From the NCBI GenBank assembly GCA_032173965.1, contig CM063285.1, forward strand, positions 28,617,160 through 28,681,159: a stretch of DNA of 64,000 nt, read 5' to 3'. The notes beneath the pieces were generated by a model. That model searched no databases. It worked only from the letters and a program-made list of their open reading frames with translations, and was not told the DNA's origin. This document shows, in pieces, positions 40,164 through 52,174 of this stretch. How positions within the stretch are numbered: the first letter of the stretch is position 1; each line of letters begins with the position of its first letter. The position numbers were made by a program, and so were the translations under genes. The DNA is from Sitta carolinensis (lineage: Eukaryota > Chordata > Aves > Passeriformes > Sittidae).

Positions 40164-40215
40164 CAAAGTGGGGGAAAAGGACAGACACTTTCCCCCAAAG
40201 TGGGGGAAAAGGACA
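40164..40215. repeat. 20-bp direct repeat, 32-bp period
   Basis: CAAAGTGGGGGAAAAGGACA occurs at 40164-40183 and again at 40196-40215. The intervening ACTTTCCCCC is itself complementary to the repeat's AAAGTGGGGG, so duplication and inversion coexist in 50 bp. Confidence 0.9.
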
Positions 40216-40619
40216 CTGCACAGAAATTTCAAGATGAATAAGCAGAATGGCAGTATTCCTTGAAGACAACAGCCTTCATACTGGAAATAAATGTGTCTGA
40301 ACAATTATTATTTTAATCCCTGGCCCAGTACACAGAGATTTCAAACCCATGATCTGTAGGTTACTCTGTTTTTCCCTGCAGCTCAAAACTAATCATAAAT
40401 TTACATCAATATCAAGGGTTTCAGGCTTCCACCTCACCATTTACTCACCACTACATTTTATTTCTTCCTTTTGACATCTTCAGTACAAAAGACAGCCTGT
40501 CATTTCAAATTGTTCTTTTAGCCCAAATTTAAGTTTAAAATAAGCAGAAAACAAAAAAGAACATTTGTTTGGGGTTTTTTTTCTGAACCAGTGGAGATTT
40601 GTGGGATGTTTCAGGGAAA

Positions 40620-40662
40620 ACAAAAAAAAAAAGAAAGAAGAGGGGAAAAAAAAAAAAAAAAG
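40620..40662. repeat. A-rich / purine-rich simple sequence
   Basis: Two A runs are separated by GAAAGAAGAGGGG, forming a polypurine tract of about 43 bp. No adjacent retroelement is seen. Confidence 0.85.
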
Positions 40663-40669
40663 AAGCCAA

Positions 40670-43600
40670 AATTACTTCTGTCTCAATTTTTTCCCATTCT
40701 TATCAACCCAAATATTGTTATTAGTAAAACTGTAGTTTGCAAGCAACTGCCTTAGTCTGGATAGTACATTATCTTCTGGTTTTTAGGGTTGAATAAAAAG
40801 GTCAGATTTTAATGTTATTTTCCATGAACATTCTGATGCCATTGCCACAAGAATGCCACTGCAGATACTGAATGGCCCTCTACCTCTTCAGGTCATCCAC
40901 CATCCAAGCACACCTTGGTGGCAGGGTGCTCCATCGAAGCACAGCCTTGGGCTATTTGCCCGAGAACTGTTTCTGCACAGAGTTGTGCAGGCAAATTTCT
41001 TGGGGAACGTCCCTGCAAACCCTGTGGACACATCCCTATGATCTCTGTGTACTGCAGCCAAGATATTCAAGGTGCCCTTCCCATGACCATCCATCAGCCC
41101 CTGTAGAGTTCTGTGAGACAACAAGGTCAGGTCCATGAACCTTGGCATGGATGCAAGCTGTATTTTAAACACACCAAACAGCAAAAGATATCTAAGGTGC
41201 ATCCTGACCTTGTAGATCACATTACAGCTGCACAGCTAGGCTGAGCTGGTCTCCTTCCGCATGGTCATCAGCACCATGGTGACCTGTGGGCAAGAGGCAC
41301 CTTCCCACAATGGAGGCTGACTGGATGTCCTCTGCACCTTCTGAGGCTTCAGCAGACTGGGTTTCCTAGAGTCTGGACTCTCTACACTCCCAGCCCCCTT
41401 GCCTGTTGCTCACCTCTGTCTGACTTGCAACACTGCCTTTTCCACAGCATTTCATCAGCCTGTTGTAGTAATTTGGGCCCATGCTCACTCTCAGGCTGTC
41501 TTTGCCAACCCCATTGTGACATGCATGTTGGAGAAACAACAATTCCAACTACAAAACTATTTAAAATGGTCATCTCTGCAGTTCCTTCAGCAGCAATGGC
41601 TAGACAATAACATGGAGGAGAACTACAGTATTTTGCAAGTTACAAGCATATGTCCTTTGCATGTGTTATGTATTATGTGTTATGTATTTGCTGTGAACAC
41701 CCGAGCCTTTTGCTGGGCATACAAGGCAGGTAGAGCAGAGGGAGCTGCAGATGTTAGGGAAAAGTTAAGTAGGTAAAAGGTTAAAATAATGTCACTGGCT
41801 TGGGCTTCCCGAAAGAATGCAACCAGTTATCTGAGATCAGAGTTAACCATTCACATATGCTGAGGTGCCCTGAGGGGACAAAATAGGATTGAACTGCTCC
41901 CATTGGTACAGAGAATTAGAATTCATTAGGAAGAGGATCACTGAGGCAAGAGATAACCTAATAAAGAAGGGTGGAGGTTACAAAAGGCGACTCTCATTTT
42001 CACAATAATTGTACAATCTGCACACTATGTCCATCAAGTGATTCTACATTCAAAAAACCAAACAACAAACAAAAACCCTTTAGTCTCCCAAAACACAGTG
42101 AGCACAGCTTTTAATGAGATAAACTCAAACAAAAACATTAATTACCTTGCATATTAATATTCACATCTGTGTATTTCAACATGCTAACTCTTGCTTCTCG
42201 CTGTTGGCCCAGAGCCCACATAAACATGATTATATATGCCATATAGGTGGACCCATATATCTAAAGACTAACCGGATTAGACTGGATTTGCCCAACCTGG
42301 CCAAAGACAGGAGTCCCTGCACAACTGTATGGCAGCCAAAGTGACTCTTTAGTCCCACTGAAATCCTTCTAAGAGCCTTTTTCCCAAGTCACAAAATGTT
42401 CTCAATGTATTGCTGATGAAAGCTGTGCACGTTGTATCACTTAATACAATTTTAACTCAATTAGCCTTTTGAAATATATCATACATGTATACTTGCTTGT
42501 AAAGATAATTTGTCTTCTATTATTTGTAAAAACTCTGTAAATAATGCTGCCATTCCATATAAAACAGATTACACTTTTGCAGGAGAGTATGCAGGCAGAG
42601 GTGCCCTGAAGCTGTTTAAGCACCATATCATGGTGGCATTTTTAAATAACTTTTTTTACACACATTTAAGGTTTACAAATACCCATTTGTTTTAAAAGTA
42701 CTTTATTACATTTAAAGACTTATTAGTAAAAAGCTCACCTTAAGATGTTTCTATTTTATCTAAAATACAAAGTGCAGACAGACTCAATCATGGCAATGAT
42801 CCAGCTGAAACTCCTGGTCTCAGTGAGAGTTTCTTGAGTAACAGGAGAGGATTAAGTACCTAGCACAAAAGCCACTTTCAAATCAAGTAAACAAACTGGT
42901 CTGTGGTTCACCACACCTTTCGTACCAAGAGTCTCTATCTGAAAGGCATAATGCAAAAAAAAACCTGTCAGAAAATTCAGTGGCGATATTTCTAGGCATC
43001 CCACCTCAAGTAGTTCCTAAGATGTTACATTTACACTACATTTTAGGTTAGTACTCTTTCCTATCACACCCACAACAGGGGAAAAAACTATCTGAAGCAT
43101 AAGACAAACAGAATAAGGAGGCATGATTGGTAGGTGGATCAATATTATTTTTCAATGCTGACTTGTCAAAATAATCCAGCTTTGTTCCTTGGGTTCCTCC
43201 TGAATAAAATATGCTGTCCCACTAAAAACATCCACCAGTTCCATCAATGTCTTTCAGGGGCTGGTCAGCTCATCTTGTTCCATCAAACAAAATACATCAG
43301 CCCAGCCACACCTCCTCCGTAGCTTGATTCCTTTTAAGCCATCACACCTCTTGTCTTTTCTCCAGTCTTCACTGAGTTGCCCATCATACCCATGTGCAGA
43401 GTGGGAAGGTAGCAGCAAGTCACACTTGTGGGAAAACAGACCTTTATAAAACTGCTGTGAAATTAGTCCTAGTACTGCACAGGTAGAGCTCAGACACCAA
43501 AAGACACAGATCTCCATCAGAGTCACAATTCTTAGTGTGTACTGAACCCAGGAAAAGAAACCAGGAGAATCACCTGGGAGAAGATGACCTCTGTTTTACC

Positions 43601-44140
43601 CACAAGCTCTGAGTCTCAGCAAAAAGGAAAACAATAAGAAATCAGCCTAGTTTCTAGTAACTGGCAGCTCAAAACTACTTTGTAGGAGCTTCCGTCTGAC
43701 TACAGAAAATGGAGTCAACTGTCAAACATAGTAAAAAAGAAGGAAGAGTAAAGTGCCTCATAAAGTTGAAACATGACAACAGTATACTTTAAAGTACAAA
43801 GAGAAAGGGGAAACAGCAAGCAGATCTGTGACTAAGAAATTTGGTGAACCTCTAACAAGGCATGTAATTCATATTTGGGACAAGATGTGTTTAGCAAAAT
43901 AGTACAGGGAGATTCAGAATTTACTTGGGACAAAGCAAAGAGAATTTGCTAGCCAAAGAAACTCACAGCCATCACACTGATCTATGGCAGTACTCTGATA
44001 CTGTGAGCACAGGTGAGAATCTGAAGCAGCAGATGAAAACATATGTGAATCAGAGCCATAAAGGACAGCAGTGCCAAGTCCACATGAAATCAGAGAATAC
44101 TCTGAAAAGACATCCAGCATCAACGTTTCTTCTATACTTC
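40670..44140. other. Intergenic DNA, no gene identified
   Basis: This is non-coding AT-rich sequence with one 14-bp tandem duplication (about 41663-41690, TGTGTTATGTATT units). Frames around 40872-41220 and 41399-41776 are not recognisable proteins. Confidence 0.65.
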
Positions 44141-44144
44141 ATCA

Positions 44145-44290
44145 TACAATCACAATGGCTACGGTTAGGAGGGATCTCTGGAAAACATACAATCCAACCC
44201 CTTTGCCAGTGCAGGTTCACTCGGAGCAGGCTGCACAGGATCACATCCATGTGGACTTTAAATATGTCCAGAGGAGATATACGTCAGCAT
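44145..44290 (-). mobile_element. CR1 LINE fragment (old)
   Basis: ATGGCTACGGTTAGGAGGGA, then TCTCTGGAAAACATACAATCC, followed by TGCAGGTTCACTCGGAGCAG and GGACTTTAAATATGTCCAGAG, is the reverse-complement CR1 tail of a variant family. It is about 145 bp and diverged. Confidence 0.75.
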
Positions 44291-44299
44291 TGTTCTGCT

Positions 44300-46000
44300 C
44301 TTATCTTGCCAAGCTGTTGCTGAAAGTGTCTCACTCTTCCCCTGCTCCTTTGAAAAACGCTGACTTTTTAAATGCCAAAATGGATGATTTGTCATTTAGA
44401 CTGCAAAATTGTATAACATGCAGAATGAAAGACTGGTGAAGGGCAAAATCCAGAGCTTAGCTGACATGTCAGTCCAAGTCAAATACACACTGTTTGGTCT
44501 CTCATGGATTGTGAACTGCAGCTGTATCTTGGACCAAATCCTGAAGAAAACTGTCTAATGTCCTAGCATGGGATAGCCAGACCAGTATTCTTGTGACCTT
44601 ATTATGGATCTAAAGAAGAACACTCAGATTTAACCCGTGTTCCAATTGAAGGCATCAGGAAGATAATTTCTTGCATTAAAAAAGGATGAATGACAACTGT
44701 GCAGAACTTACAAAACCTCAGTTAAATATCTCATCTGGATAACGACATTGATGGTGCTGTAGAAGCAGAAATACCCAACAGAGAAAACAAAGGAAAAACG
44801 TAGGGAAAGCCTCCCAGGGGATAGCAAGCATGAGTGCATTGGCAGCAGAAGGAAGTAACTGTTGTCTCCTATGTGTCTGGCAAGAGTAACCACCAGGCTA
44901 TGGTACAGAAGTACCTCAACTCTGGGTCCTGGTTTGAGGGATGTATGTTATCTCAAGTATTGCACAACACATCCCTGTGATTTACTTAAGGGTCAGGTCT
45001 CCATTTCACCAGTGGGATACCTGGGGCAAGGCTCAAGGCTCATTTCCAAATGCTGCTCACAAATGCCAAAGAGGTCAGATAGAGAAAACACTACTTTCTA
45101 CCAAAAATAAAATAAAAAGTAGGTCAAATAGTAGAAAATATCAAATCCACTATTTAATCTAAACCTAGTATTGCAGCAACAAATCTTTATCTGTTGGAAG
45201 AGCTTTCCGAAGTCTGTGGGAGATGCCCTGGATTGTTTACCAATCTTCACAGCATGTTTAGAGGTCAAATTGTAACACCTTTCATGTAGGTTGTTTTCTC
45301 AGAACCACAGGAAAACAACACCCCCTTTAGCAAGAGCTTGTTTAGGTGTTTGACTGTTTGCTTATCGGGTTAAGCCCTCCATTGACAAACCTTTCACACC
45401 GATTGAAGAGTACAAATTCCACTGGAAAAGAAGCAGTCTTAAATGCAATATTATTTAGCAAAATCCTTAAAGTACCTGAATTTCTCTGTCCCTTTAAATT
45501 TCTAAAAGTCTTAAACTTGAAAACGAATCTCATTGATACTGAATAACCAATTTGCCTTGAGCAAGTTCATTACAAAATCTGCTTCTCTGCTTCTGGAAAC
45601 TAAAATTTACAGTGCTAAATAAAGGTCCCCAAAATCCAAAAATAGTACTGGAAAATGAAGTTCTCAGAAAAAGAGGGAAAACTGTCTGATCTGAAAAAAT
45701 GTACGACTTCTGCTATCACAGCTGCTGCTGTTAATGCTCAGTGATTAGGGTGAAATGTAATAAGGATTACAAATGGAGAATTGCTTATTAAGCAATTTAT
45801 TTCTCCCTTTTACCAGGGTTGGAAAATTCCCTGCAGTGCTCCCCTGAGCTTTCTGCCCAGGACGTTTAAAGATTACTGCTAATGCAACTTTGAAAGATTA
45901 TGCCTTAGTGTAACAGATCAAATGAAGAAAATTAGTCTGGTTTTCTTTCTAAATTTTCTTTTAATGTCGTCTTCCTTCTCCTTTTAACTGCTTTGCCTAA
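44300..46000. other. Intergenic DNA, no gene identified
   Basis: No repeat or exon is recognised. The right-hand end (about 45780-46000) contains AAGATTA homeodomain-type motifs near 45870 and 45894 and leads into the GATA cluster described separately. Confidence 0.6.
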
Positions 46001-46009
46001 GGCCACAGT

Positions 46010-46062
46010 TTATCACTTTGATAACCCAACAGTGGCACATTAAAAAGTGCTTTGAGTGATAA
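46010..46062. promoter_or_regulatory. Cluster of three GATA motifs
   Basis: TTATCA (46010-46015) and TGATAA (46019-46024) form a palindromic double GATA site with a 3-bp spacer. A third TGATAA lies at 46057-46062. All lie 35-90 bp upstream of a TATA box. The motifs are seen directly; any function is inference. Confidence 0.4.
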
Positions 46063-46096
46063 AGAAGGTGTGTCGCAACTTCCAGTAAAGGGAGTC

Positions 46097-46105
46097 TATA
46101 TAAAA
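46097..46105 (+). promoter_or_regulatory. TATA box (TATATAAAA)
   Basis: This is a consensus-quality TATA box in CTATATAAAAAC, about 90 bp upstream of a well-placed ATG. It would predict a start near 46127-46132. Such a motif also occurs by chance in AT-rich DNA. Confidence 0.4.
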
Positions 46106-46184
46106 ACTATGAATGCTTTAAACATTTTTTTTTCCTCTGGACTCCTGTAAGTTCTGCCAGTGCTAGCTGTGGGCTACCAGCACC

Positions 46185-46289
46185 ATGTCCTGCGGCATGG
46201 GATACATTCTGGGGCTTTCAATTTCCTTACAGATTTTTCTTCTCCTGGCACCCATCTGGTGTTTGCTTGTGCTTGACCATCAGCATTAA
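46185..46289 (+). CDS. Candidate 34-residue single-pass membrane micropeptide (unproven)
   Basis: The ATG sits in a good initiation context (CAGCACCATGT) and opens a 34-codon frame beginning MSCGMGYILG and ending DHQH-stop. Residues about 7-30 are almost all hydrophobic (ILGLSISLQIFLLLAPIW, then CLLVL), enough for one membrane helix, with a short polar end. A TATA box lies 88 bp upstream and AATAAA (46338-46343) 49 bp downstream of the stop, so a transcript of about 230 nt without introns is possible. I recognise no homologue. The size and layout recall small membrane regulators of the sarcolipin type, but the sequence does not match any I know. A frame this short is common by chance, so the call rests on the arrangement of signals only. 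Confidence 0.2.
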   Translation: MSCGMGYILGLSISLQIFLLLAPIWCLLVLDHQH

Positions 46290-46337
46290 AAGGCATTTTT
46301 GCAGCTCAAGTGCCCTTTTATGTATTCAGTATTTGTG

Positions 46338-46343
46338 AATAAA
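46338..46343 (+). terminator. Polyadenylation signal AATAAA after the micropeptide frame
   Basis: AATAAA is followed about 12 nt later by a pyrimidine/GT-rich CTGTCTCTCTCTT, the usual layout of a cleavage site. It counts only if the upstream unit is transcribed. Confidence 0.3.
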
Positions 46344-46349
46344 GAAGAA

Positions 46350-49290
46350 ATCTGTCTCTCTCTTAACCAAATAGATCTCCAAAACGCATTCTAGAGATTT
46401 TTTAATAGTGAGATTAAAGACTAGAGCAGATTGACAGCTGCCTGGAAAGGTTTGCTCAAATTTAACACTAATGTAAATTTACTGAGTTTAGGAGCAATAC
46501 AGGAGAGTTAAATTAAATCTTTCAATTCCACATGTATCCAAAAGCCTCAGACTTCTTCAGACATTACCTGCCTTAAAAAATAAAGTTGTGTTTTTCATGG
46601 AACTAAATATGCAATGCAAAAATCAGTACTGTCATTACCACAGGAAGTATGTACTGACACTTCAGTGTTTTAACTCCATGTTTAGAAAATTAACAAGATG
46701 AACATCCAAGTTTAAAGAAAAATATCAAGTAGGCTGAAGCTGTTAACAAATGAAAATAGAAGTTTCCAGTGCCATCAGAGACATAATTTAATGCCCTCTG
46801 GTGTTAATGAAATTACACCAACAGTTTCTGATTGACTGTTTTGGAGTTAAAAGGCCAAATAGCTGTGAAATAAAATTAGTTTTGGTCTGAAAGAGAACAC
46901 CCAAGACCAAGAGCGACAGTAGCCGTAGCCCTTTTCCTCCTTTTGCTCATTGTCCTGCACCGTGCAGTCAGTGCCTGCAGTATCAGCTGCTGAGCCACAG
47001 CACTCCTCTGCAGGCAGCTGAGAGGCACCCAGGCAACACTGCCAAATGGAGAACGCCTAAAATAATAATATAGCAATACCACAAACACTTACATTGCCAT
47101 CACTAGGGTGATTTCCAACACCTCCTATGCAACAGAATGGGAATGGTTTGAGATGCAAGCAGTAGCAAGACCAGCTCACATGGAAATAGGAAGAAAGACC
47201 ATAAATAAAGAATAGAAGCTGTTCCTAAAGGTTCCAGTGCTGACATCAGTAGCAGAATGACTTGGTCCGTGTAATCTGTAGTATTTGTAGTCTACAAATA
47301 TGGTATAATGAAAAGCTATAATTTATGTTTATCATATAAAAAGGAAAATATTTATAGGCTGAGGTTAGGTGAGGATCCAAGCAACAGAACTTGCATTGCA
47401 GGGACTTACAAAACTGTGGATGAAAATCATTGCTTAATAAAAACAACATACTTGTAATTTAGAATTAAACAATCCAGTTCCAGGTGCCATCAGGCACAGT
47501 TGTGCCCATCCAGCCTCTCATATACATCCTTGACCAACTTCTCCCATCCCCTATTCCTTTTATGATGGTCAAGAGGACAGCTCAGACTTCTTACTTTGGT
47601 GGTAATCTAAAATGAATATTAAAACATCCCCTGAGTGTTCATCAGTCTATTAGTTCATCAACATATTTTCTTCCCATCCTGCAGAGCAATCTCATCTGGC
47701 TAATATGACATTTTAAATAAAAATACTTTTTTAAAAGATGGAGGTATGACAAAAAGCAAACAAACAAACAAAGAAAAACCCAACAAAACCCCCCTGCATT
47801 CTTCTAATTTCACTTCAGATTCATTAGTGCTTTTAGCTTTCAAGACAGTTTGAAGTGTTATGAGAACAATTTGCTGATGCATGCCACAGAAATATCTCAG
47901 AAACATAGAACATATCAATAGTATTTCACATGCCCCTTCTGATTTTATTGTAAATCTGTTTAGTTTAGCAGTATTAAGAACAGGAATAAAGCCACAAGTG
48001 GTGCTTGTGTTTCATACAACAAATGCACTAAAATGCATTTCTTGCAGTGCAGTGTGCTGCTTGCCAGCGCTCTTCACGGTTTGCTCTTGAGTACCATCAT
48101 AGAAAGACAGCCACTTTTTTTCCTCTATTTCAAACCAAGCTCTTTCAGACAGATACAGCATAGCATACTCTAAGTAAAAACAACCTGCATAGCTGCTGAA
48201 TTGATATCTTGTTTCTATGAGATTATCTTTGGACAATCTTCATCCCAAATTGTCAAACAAATACATGTTTCCTATAGGCTTTTGATCACAGGTCCAACAC
48301 AAATGGGGAGGCAGTGGCTTCCACCTCCACAAAAACACTAGCAAGAGGAAATAGCAATATGCAGAAGACTGACTGTGTATATCCTGGCCACACGTAAGTG
48401 GATGGATAGTGGAGAAAAGGATTCCAAAGAACAAAAGACAGAACAAAAAAGGAATGGAAGATGATAGAAAAATTCTGGGAAAATAATCTTTATGAGAATC
48501 TTGATGATCTCTCCTCTCATTCTACCTCTTATCCAACTGCCACTGAGTATCCTATGTATATGCCAGTGATGCTAAATTATTTACTCCATCAATATAAAAT
48601 GGTTCTCAAAATTCTCCTGGATGCCTCATTGATAAAATGCTGTGTTTCCTTTCTGCTGATCTGCAGTGTTTTGGCAGTTTCCTCAGACTGAGTCTTTGTG
48701 CTCAGAGAACCTGAGCAGCAGTTAGCATGGACAAGTTCACCATTTGCATACAAACAGCTTTATGCAGGCCTGAGCAGCAGACACCAGAGAAAAACTTTCA
48801 ATGTTTAAACACCAGTTACTCCCCCAGCTTTAATTTTTATCTTTCATCCTCCTCCTCCCTTGTTATTCAGTTAGCTGAGCAGAGCAGTGGGGTAGGCTGC
48901 TGCCAGCTTCCCTGGGCCTCCGTTGTGCAACCCAGCCCAGCCCCATAAGTCAGATCTGCTGTGGCACGACTCTGTCCCCACATGAGTTTTTTCACATGGG
49001 ATTACCAGTTATCAAACTAGACAAACAGAATAACTTGTGACAATTCAGGCGCAGGGATTGAAGTCAATTTTTATTATTTGCTAATATGTACAGGGTTCTC
49101 TCTTCCCAGGAGGTAAATGTTGGCAACCAGGAGCAGGGCAGAGGGAAGACCATCTGAGGACAGCCTGAAGAAAGATGGGGCTCTGCAAACCACCATCTCC
49201 AAAGGGAGGATGCCAATTATAACACTGGAGAAATCTGATCCCTGGGATTAATTCTTTTTCTTCTTCCACTGTATGGTTTTAGGTGACAGC
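46350..49290. other. Intergenic DNA, no gene identified
   Basis: This is AT-rich sequence. A 9-bp-arm hairpin with a 1-nt loop lies at 47282-47300. No repeat family or coding sequence was recognised. Confidence 0.65.
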
Positions 49291-49297
49291 ACATATT

Positions 49298-50305
49298 TTG
49301 GCTGGTGACCAGTCAGTAGTGGTGTTCCACAGGGCTCCATTTTAGGGCCAGTTCTCTTCACTATCTTCATAAAAAATTTAAATACAAGATTGAAATATAG
49401 TCTAAATTTGCTGATAATACTAAACTGGGGAGCTGTTGACGCCCTCAAAGGCAGAGAGGCCCTACAGAGAGACCTAGACCAATTAGAGAGCTGGGAAATC
49501 ACCACATGCATTAAGTCAACAAGGAAAAGTGCTGGATTCTGTGCCTGGAACAGGGAAACCCTGAATATACAGGCTGGGGAATGAGAATTCTGGAAACAGT
49601 ACCTTGGAAAGGGACCTGGGGGTCCTGGTAAATGGCAAATTGAACGAGTCAGCAGTGCCCTGGCATCCAGGAGGGTCAGCTGTGTCCTGGGTACATTAGG
49701 CAAAGAATCACCAGCCAGACAAGCGAGGGGATTGTCCCACTCTGCTCTGCACTGGGGCAGCCTTGCCTTGAGTATTGTGTACAGTTTTGGGCATCACAAT
49801 GTAAGAATGATATAAAGAATGATATAGAGAGCATTCCAAGGGAGGGCAAGGAACATGGTGAAAGGTCTTGAGGGGAAGCCATATGAAGAACAGCTGAGGT
49901 CACTTGGTCTGTTCAGCCTGGAAAACAGGAGATTGAGGGGGAGCCTCATTGTGGTCTTCAACATCCTCATGAGGGGAAGAAGAGGGGCTGGCACTGATGT
50001 CTTCTCTGTGATCACCAGTGACAGGACCCAAGGGAAAGGCCTGAAGTTGTGTCAGGGAGGTTTAGGTTGGGTATGAGGAAAAGTGCTTCACCCAGAGGGT
50101 GGTTGGGCACTGGAACAGGTTCCCCAGGAAAGTGGTCACAGAACCAAATGTGACAGAGATCAAGAAGTGTTTGGACCAGCACTCTCAGTTCCTCTCAAGA
50201 GGCACCTGGTGTGACTCTGTGTTCTGTGCAATATCAGGATCATCAATATATTGATGATCCTTGTGGGTTCCTTCCAACTCAGGATATTCTGTGCTTCTAA
50301 GCTGT
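49298..50305 (+). mobile_element. CR1 LINE, 5'-truncated, about 1 kb
   Basis: This is a sense-strand CR1 copy. The left part still encodes recognisable pieces of the reverse transcriptase end (VPQGS-type motif region at about 49310-49350; then a D-x-LKGREALQRDLDQLESW stretch at 49435-49500), now split by frame breaks. The rest is the 3' region (GAACAGCTGAGGTCACTTGG, GGTTCCCCAGGAAAGTGG, GTGGGTTCCTTCCAACTCAG). It ends near ATATTCTGTGCTTC, a decayed terminal repeat. Defective. Confidence 0.9.
50236..50261. repeat. Perfect 26-bp spacer-free palindrome inside the CR1 copy
   Basis: AGGATCATCAATA is followed directly by its exact reverse complement, TATTGATGATCCT. The normal CR1 tail has only one arm-like GATGATCCT at this place, so the other arm looks newly copied. 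Confidence 0.95.
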
Positions 50306-50309
50306 AATA

Positions 50310-52140
50310 TGTTAGTCATCTAAGTTTGACTTGTATGCCAAACATCTGCAAGTGCCTGCACAGAAACATCAGTGTGGGATGTGCTCAAGCAGCAGCAGAG
50401 TCTATTACTTCATCGAGCTGCTGTTTATTAGGTTTTCAAAGATTTGGGGCAATTGTCCTATGGACTTTCTTGTTGTTTTCAGAGCATGCTTACTGCGGGC
50501 TGACTGATGCACCTGGAGCAACAAACCATACGAGATGACCAGGATTTTCACGTTTCAAATACTGCACTGCTAATGATACTTAAGAGATTCCTTTGTATCT
50601 AGTATCGAAAAGTATTGCTGTGGGCTGATTTTAGTCAGATTTAGTCAGATTTAGGAAATCAAGTCTTTCCAGATTCCTGGCTTTTGCTGGAACCAGTAGG
50701 ACTCTGATAAGAGTGGGAAAAATTCCTATCACATTTCTTCTGCACAGATGCATGCAGCAGCAGGAGAAATGGGTTTTTGGGAGACCAAGGGGAAAAAACA
50801 GCCTGACTCAGGTTTAGCCAGTTTTAAGAGAACCTAAAGCTACCCTAAAAAGTTTCTGGTTTACCTCACTACCTGGAAAATTCTGTTCTGTTAGCAGAGT
50901 GCCTGGTGAGATCTGTGTTCACCTTTATGAATGGCCCAACTACCAGCTTAGGGGACATGAGACTTTCCTACCTCTGCAGTTGTCAGCCATAAATGGGGTT
51001 ATCTTCAAAGGTATCTAGAACACATTGAAAACCACAGGAATCGAGAGGATGCAGTTTTGGAAAGTACTGTATTGCAGCAAACATCATCTTCCCATAGAGA
51101 TGAAGACAGAGAATTGTTTCTCATAGCCAGTAATTCTGCTGACGTTTTAGGGAATTACTGGAAAGATTGGCATCTCCAACATCAAGCTATTTTTAGGATC
51201 ATTCAAGATCATTTCAAGACCAGTGATTGCTGAATTTGGAACAATCATCAAGAAACAGTAGCTATCAACATGGTTTATACAGAGGTGATTCAGGATCTGA
51301 AACATGCTCTCCTCTAGCTCATAATTTTTTCCACACATTTTTTTTAACCTTCCCCTGCCCTCAGCTGATGGATGAATCATTATCCCTTGACGATCCGATG
51401 TTAATTAAAGATCATTTGCTTTCTATTTGCTCCAGAACCTTTCCTTATAAGTAATATAAATCTGGGCTTTATAAATTATTCTCATACCTTTTAAAGGTTT
51501 TTTATAAAGCTGCCTTAAAGACATTTTTCTACAACACACAATTTTACTGTATAGGAGGCAGTCTGATCAGCAGACAAAGTGAACATTTTATTACCCAAAC
51601 ACATCTCCAAAAATATCAGTAGATTACACAAGAGACTTTCTGCTGATTCTGCTTTCCTCCTACATGATATGGCAGATGCCAAGAACTTTTGTAACCTTTG
51701 TCCTATATAAGTCTGAAGGATAAGTGATGAAATGAGAAGACATGGTACCTAGAGGTGACAGTGAGCAGTGTTCATGGGCCTAGAAGCAAGGGCACAAAAG
51801 GCATGGCAGAAAAAACAAGCTGCACTGTACATATGTGTAAAGACTCAAATCCTGGAGCAGTCTGTGTGACTCTGGAGAGAACTTAAGCATATTCATTTCA
51901 CTAAGTTGTGTTGCTGAAAACAAGTCAGAACTGTGAACCACTCAATTACTCTTGCAGGATAAAAGTAAAGTTGACTCCCTTGCCTGATGTGTTTCATACA
52001 CAGGCCAATTAGAAAAACACACCAGTCACTCTGAGGATTTCATAATTGCAGCTGCTCTACCTGCAGAGCAATCTGGCTGCCCCTAACCCGTGGTTGTTGA
52101 TGTTCATCAGTGAGTGACACAGCTGGGTTCTGGACTTAAT
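50310..52140. other. Intergenic DNA, no gene identified
   Basis: This is non-coding sequence with a small TTTAGTCAGA tandem duplication (about 50628-50652). No repeat family or exon was recognised. Confidence 0.65.
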
Positions 52141-52145
52141 GAGAC

Positions 52146-52169
52146 GGGGGGGGGGGGGGGGGGGAGGGG
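52146..52169 (+). repeat. G19 homopolymer plus GGGG
   Basis: Nineteen consecutive G (52146-52164) are followed by A and GGGG. On this strand it can form a G-quadruplex. Runs like this are unstable and prone to sequencing error, so the exact length is uncertain. Confidence 0.9.
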
Positions 52170-52174
52170 TAAAA

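Noticed and set aside
49248..49703. 151-codon minus-strand frame
   Set aside because: It is antisense to a sense-oriented CR1 copy, so it is a shadow of the retroelement.
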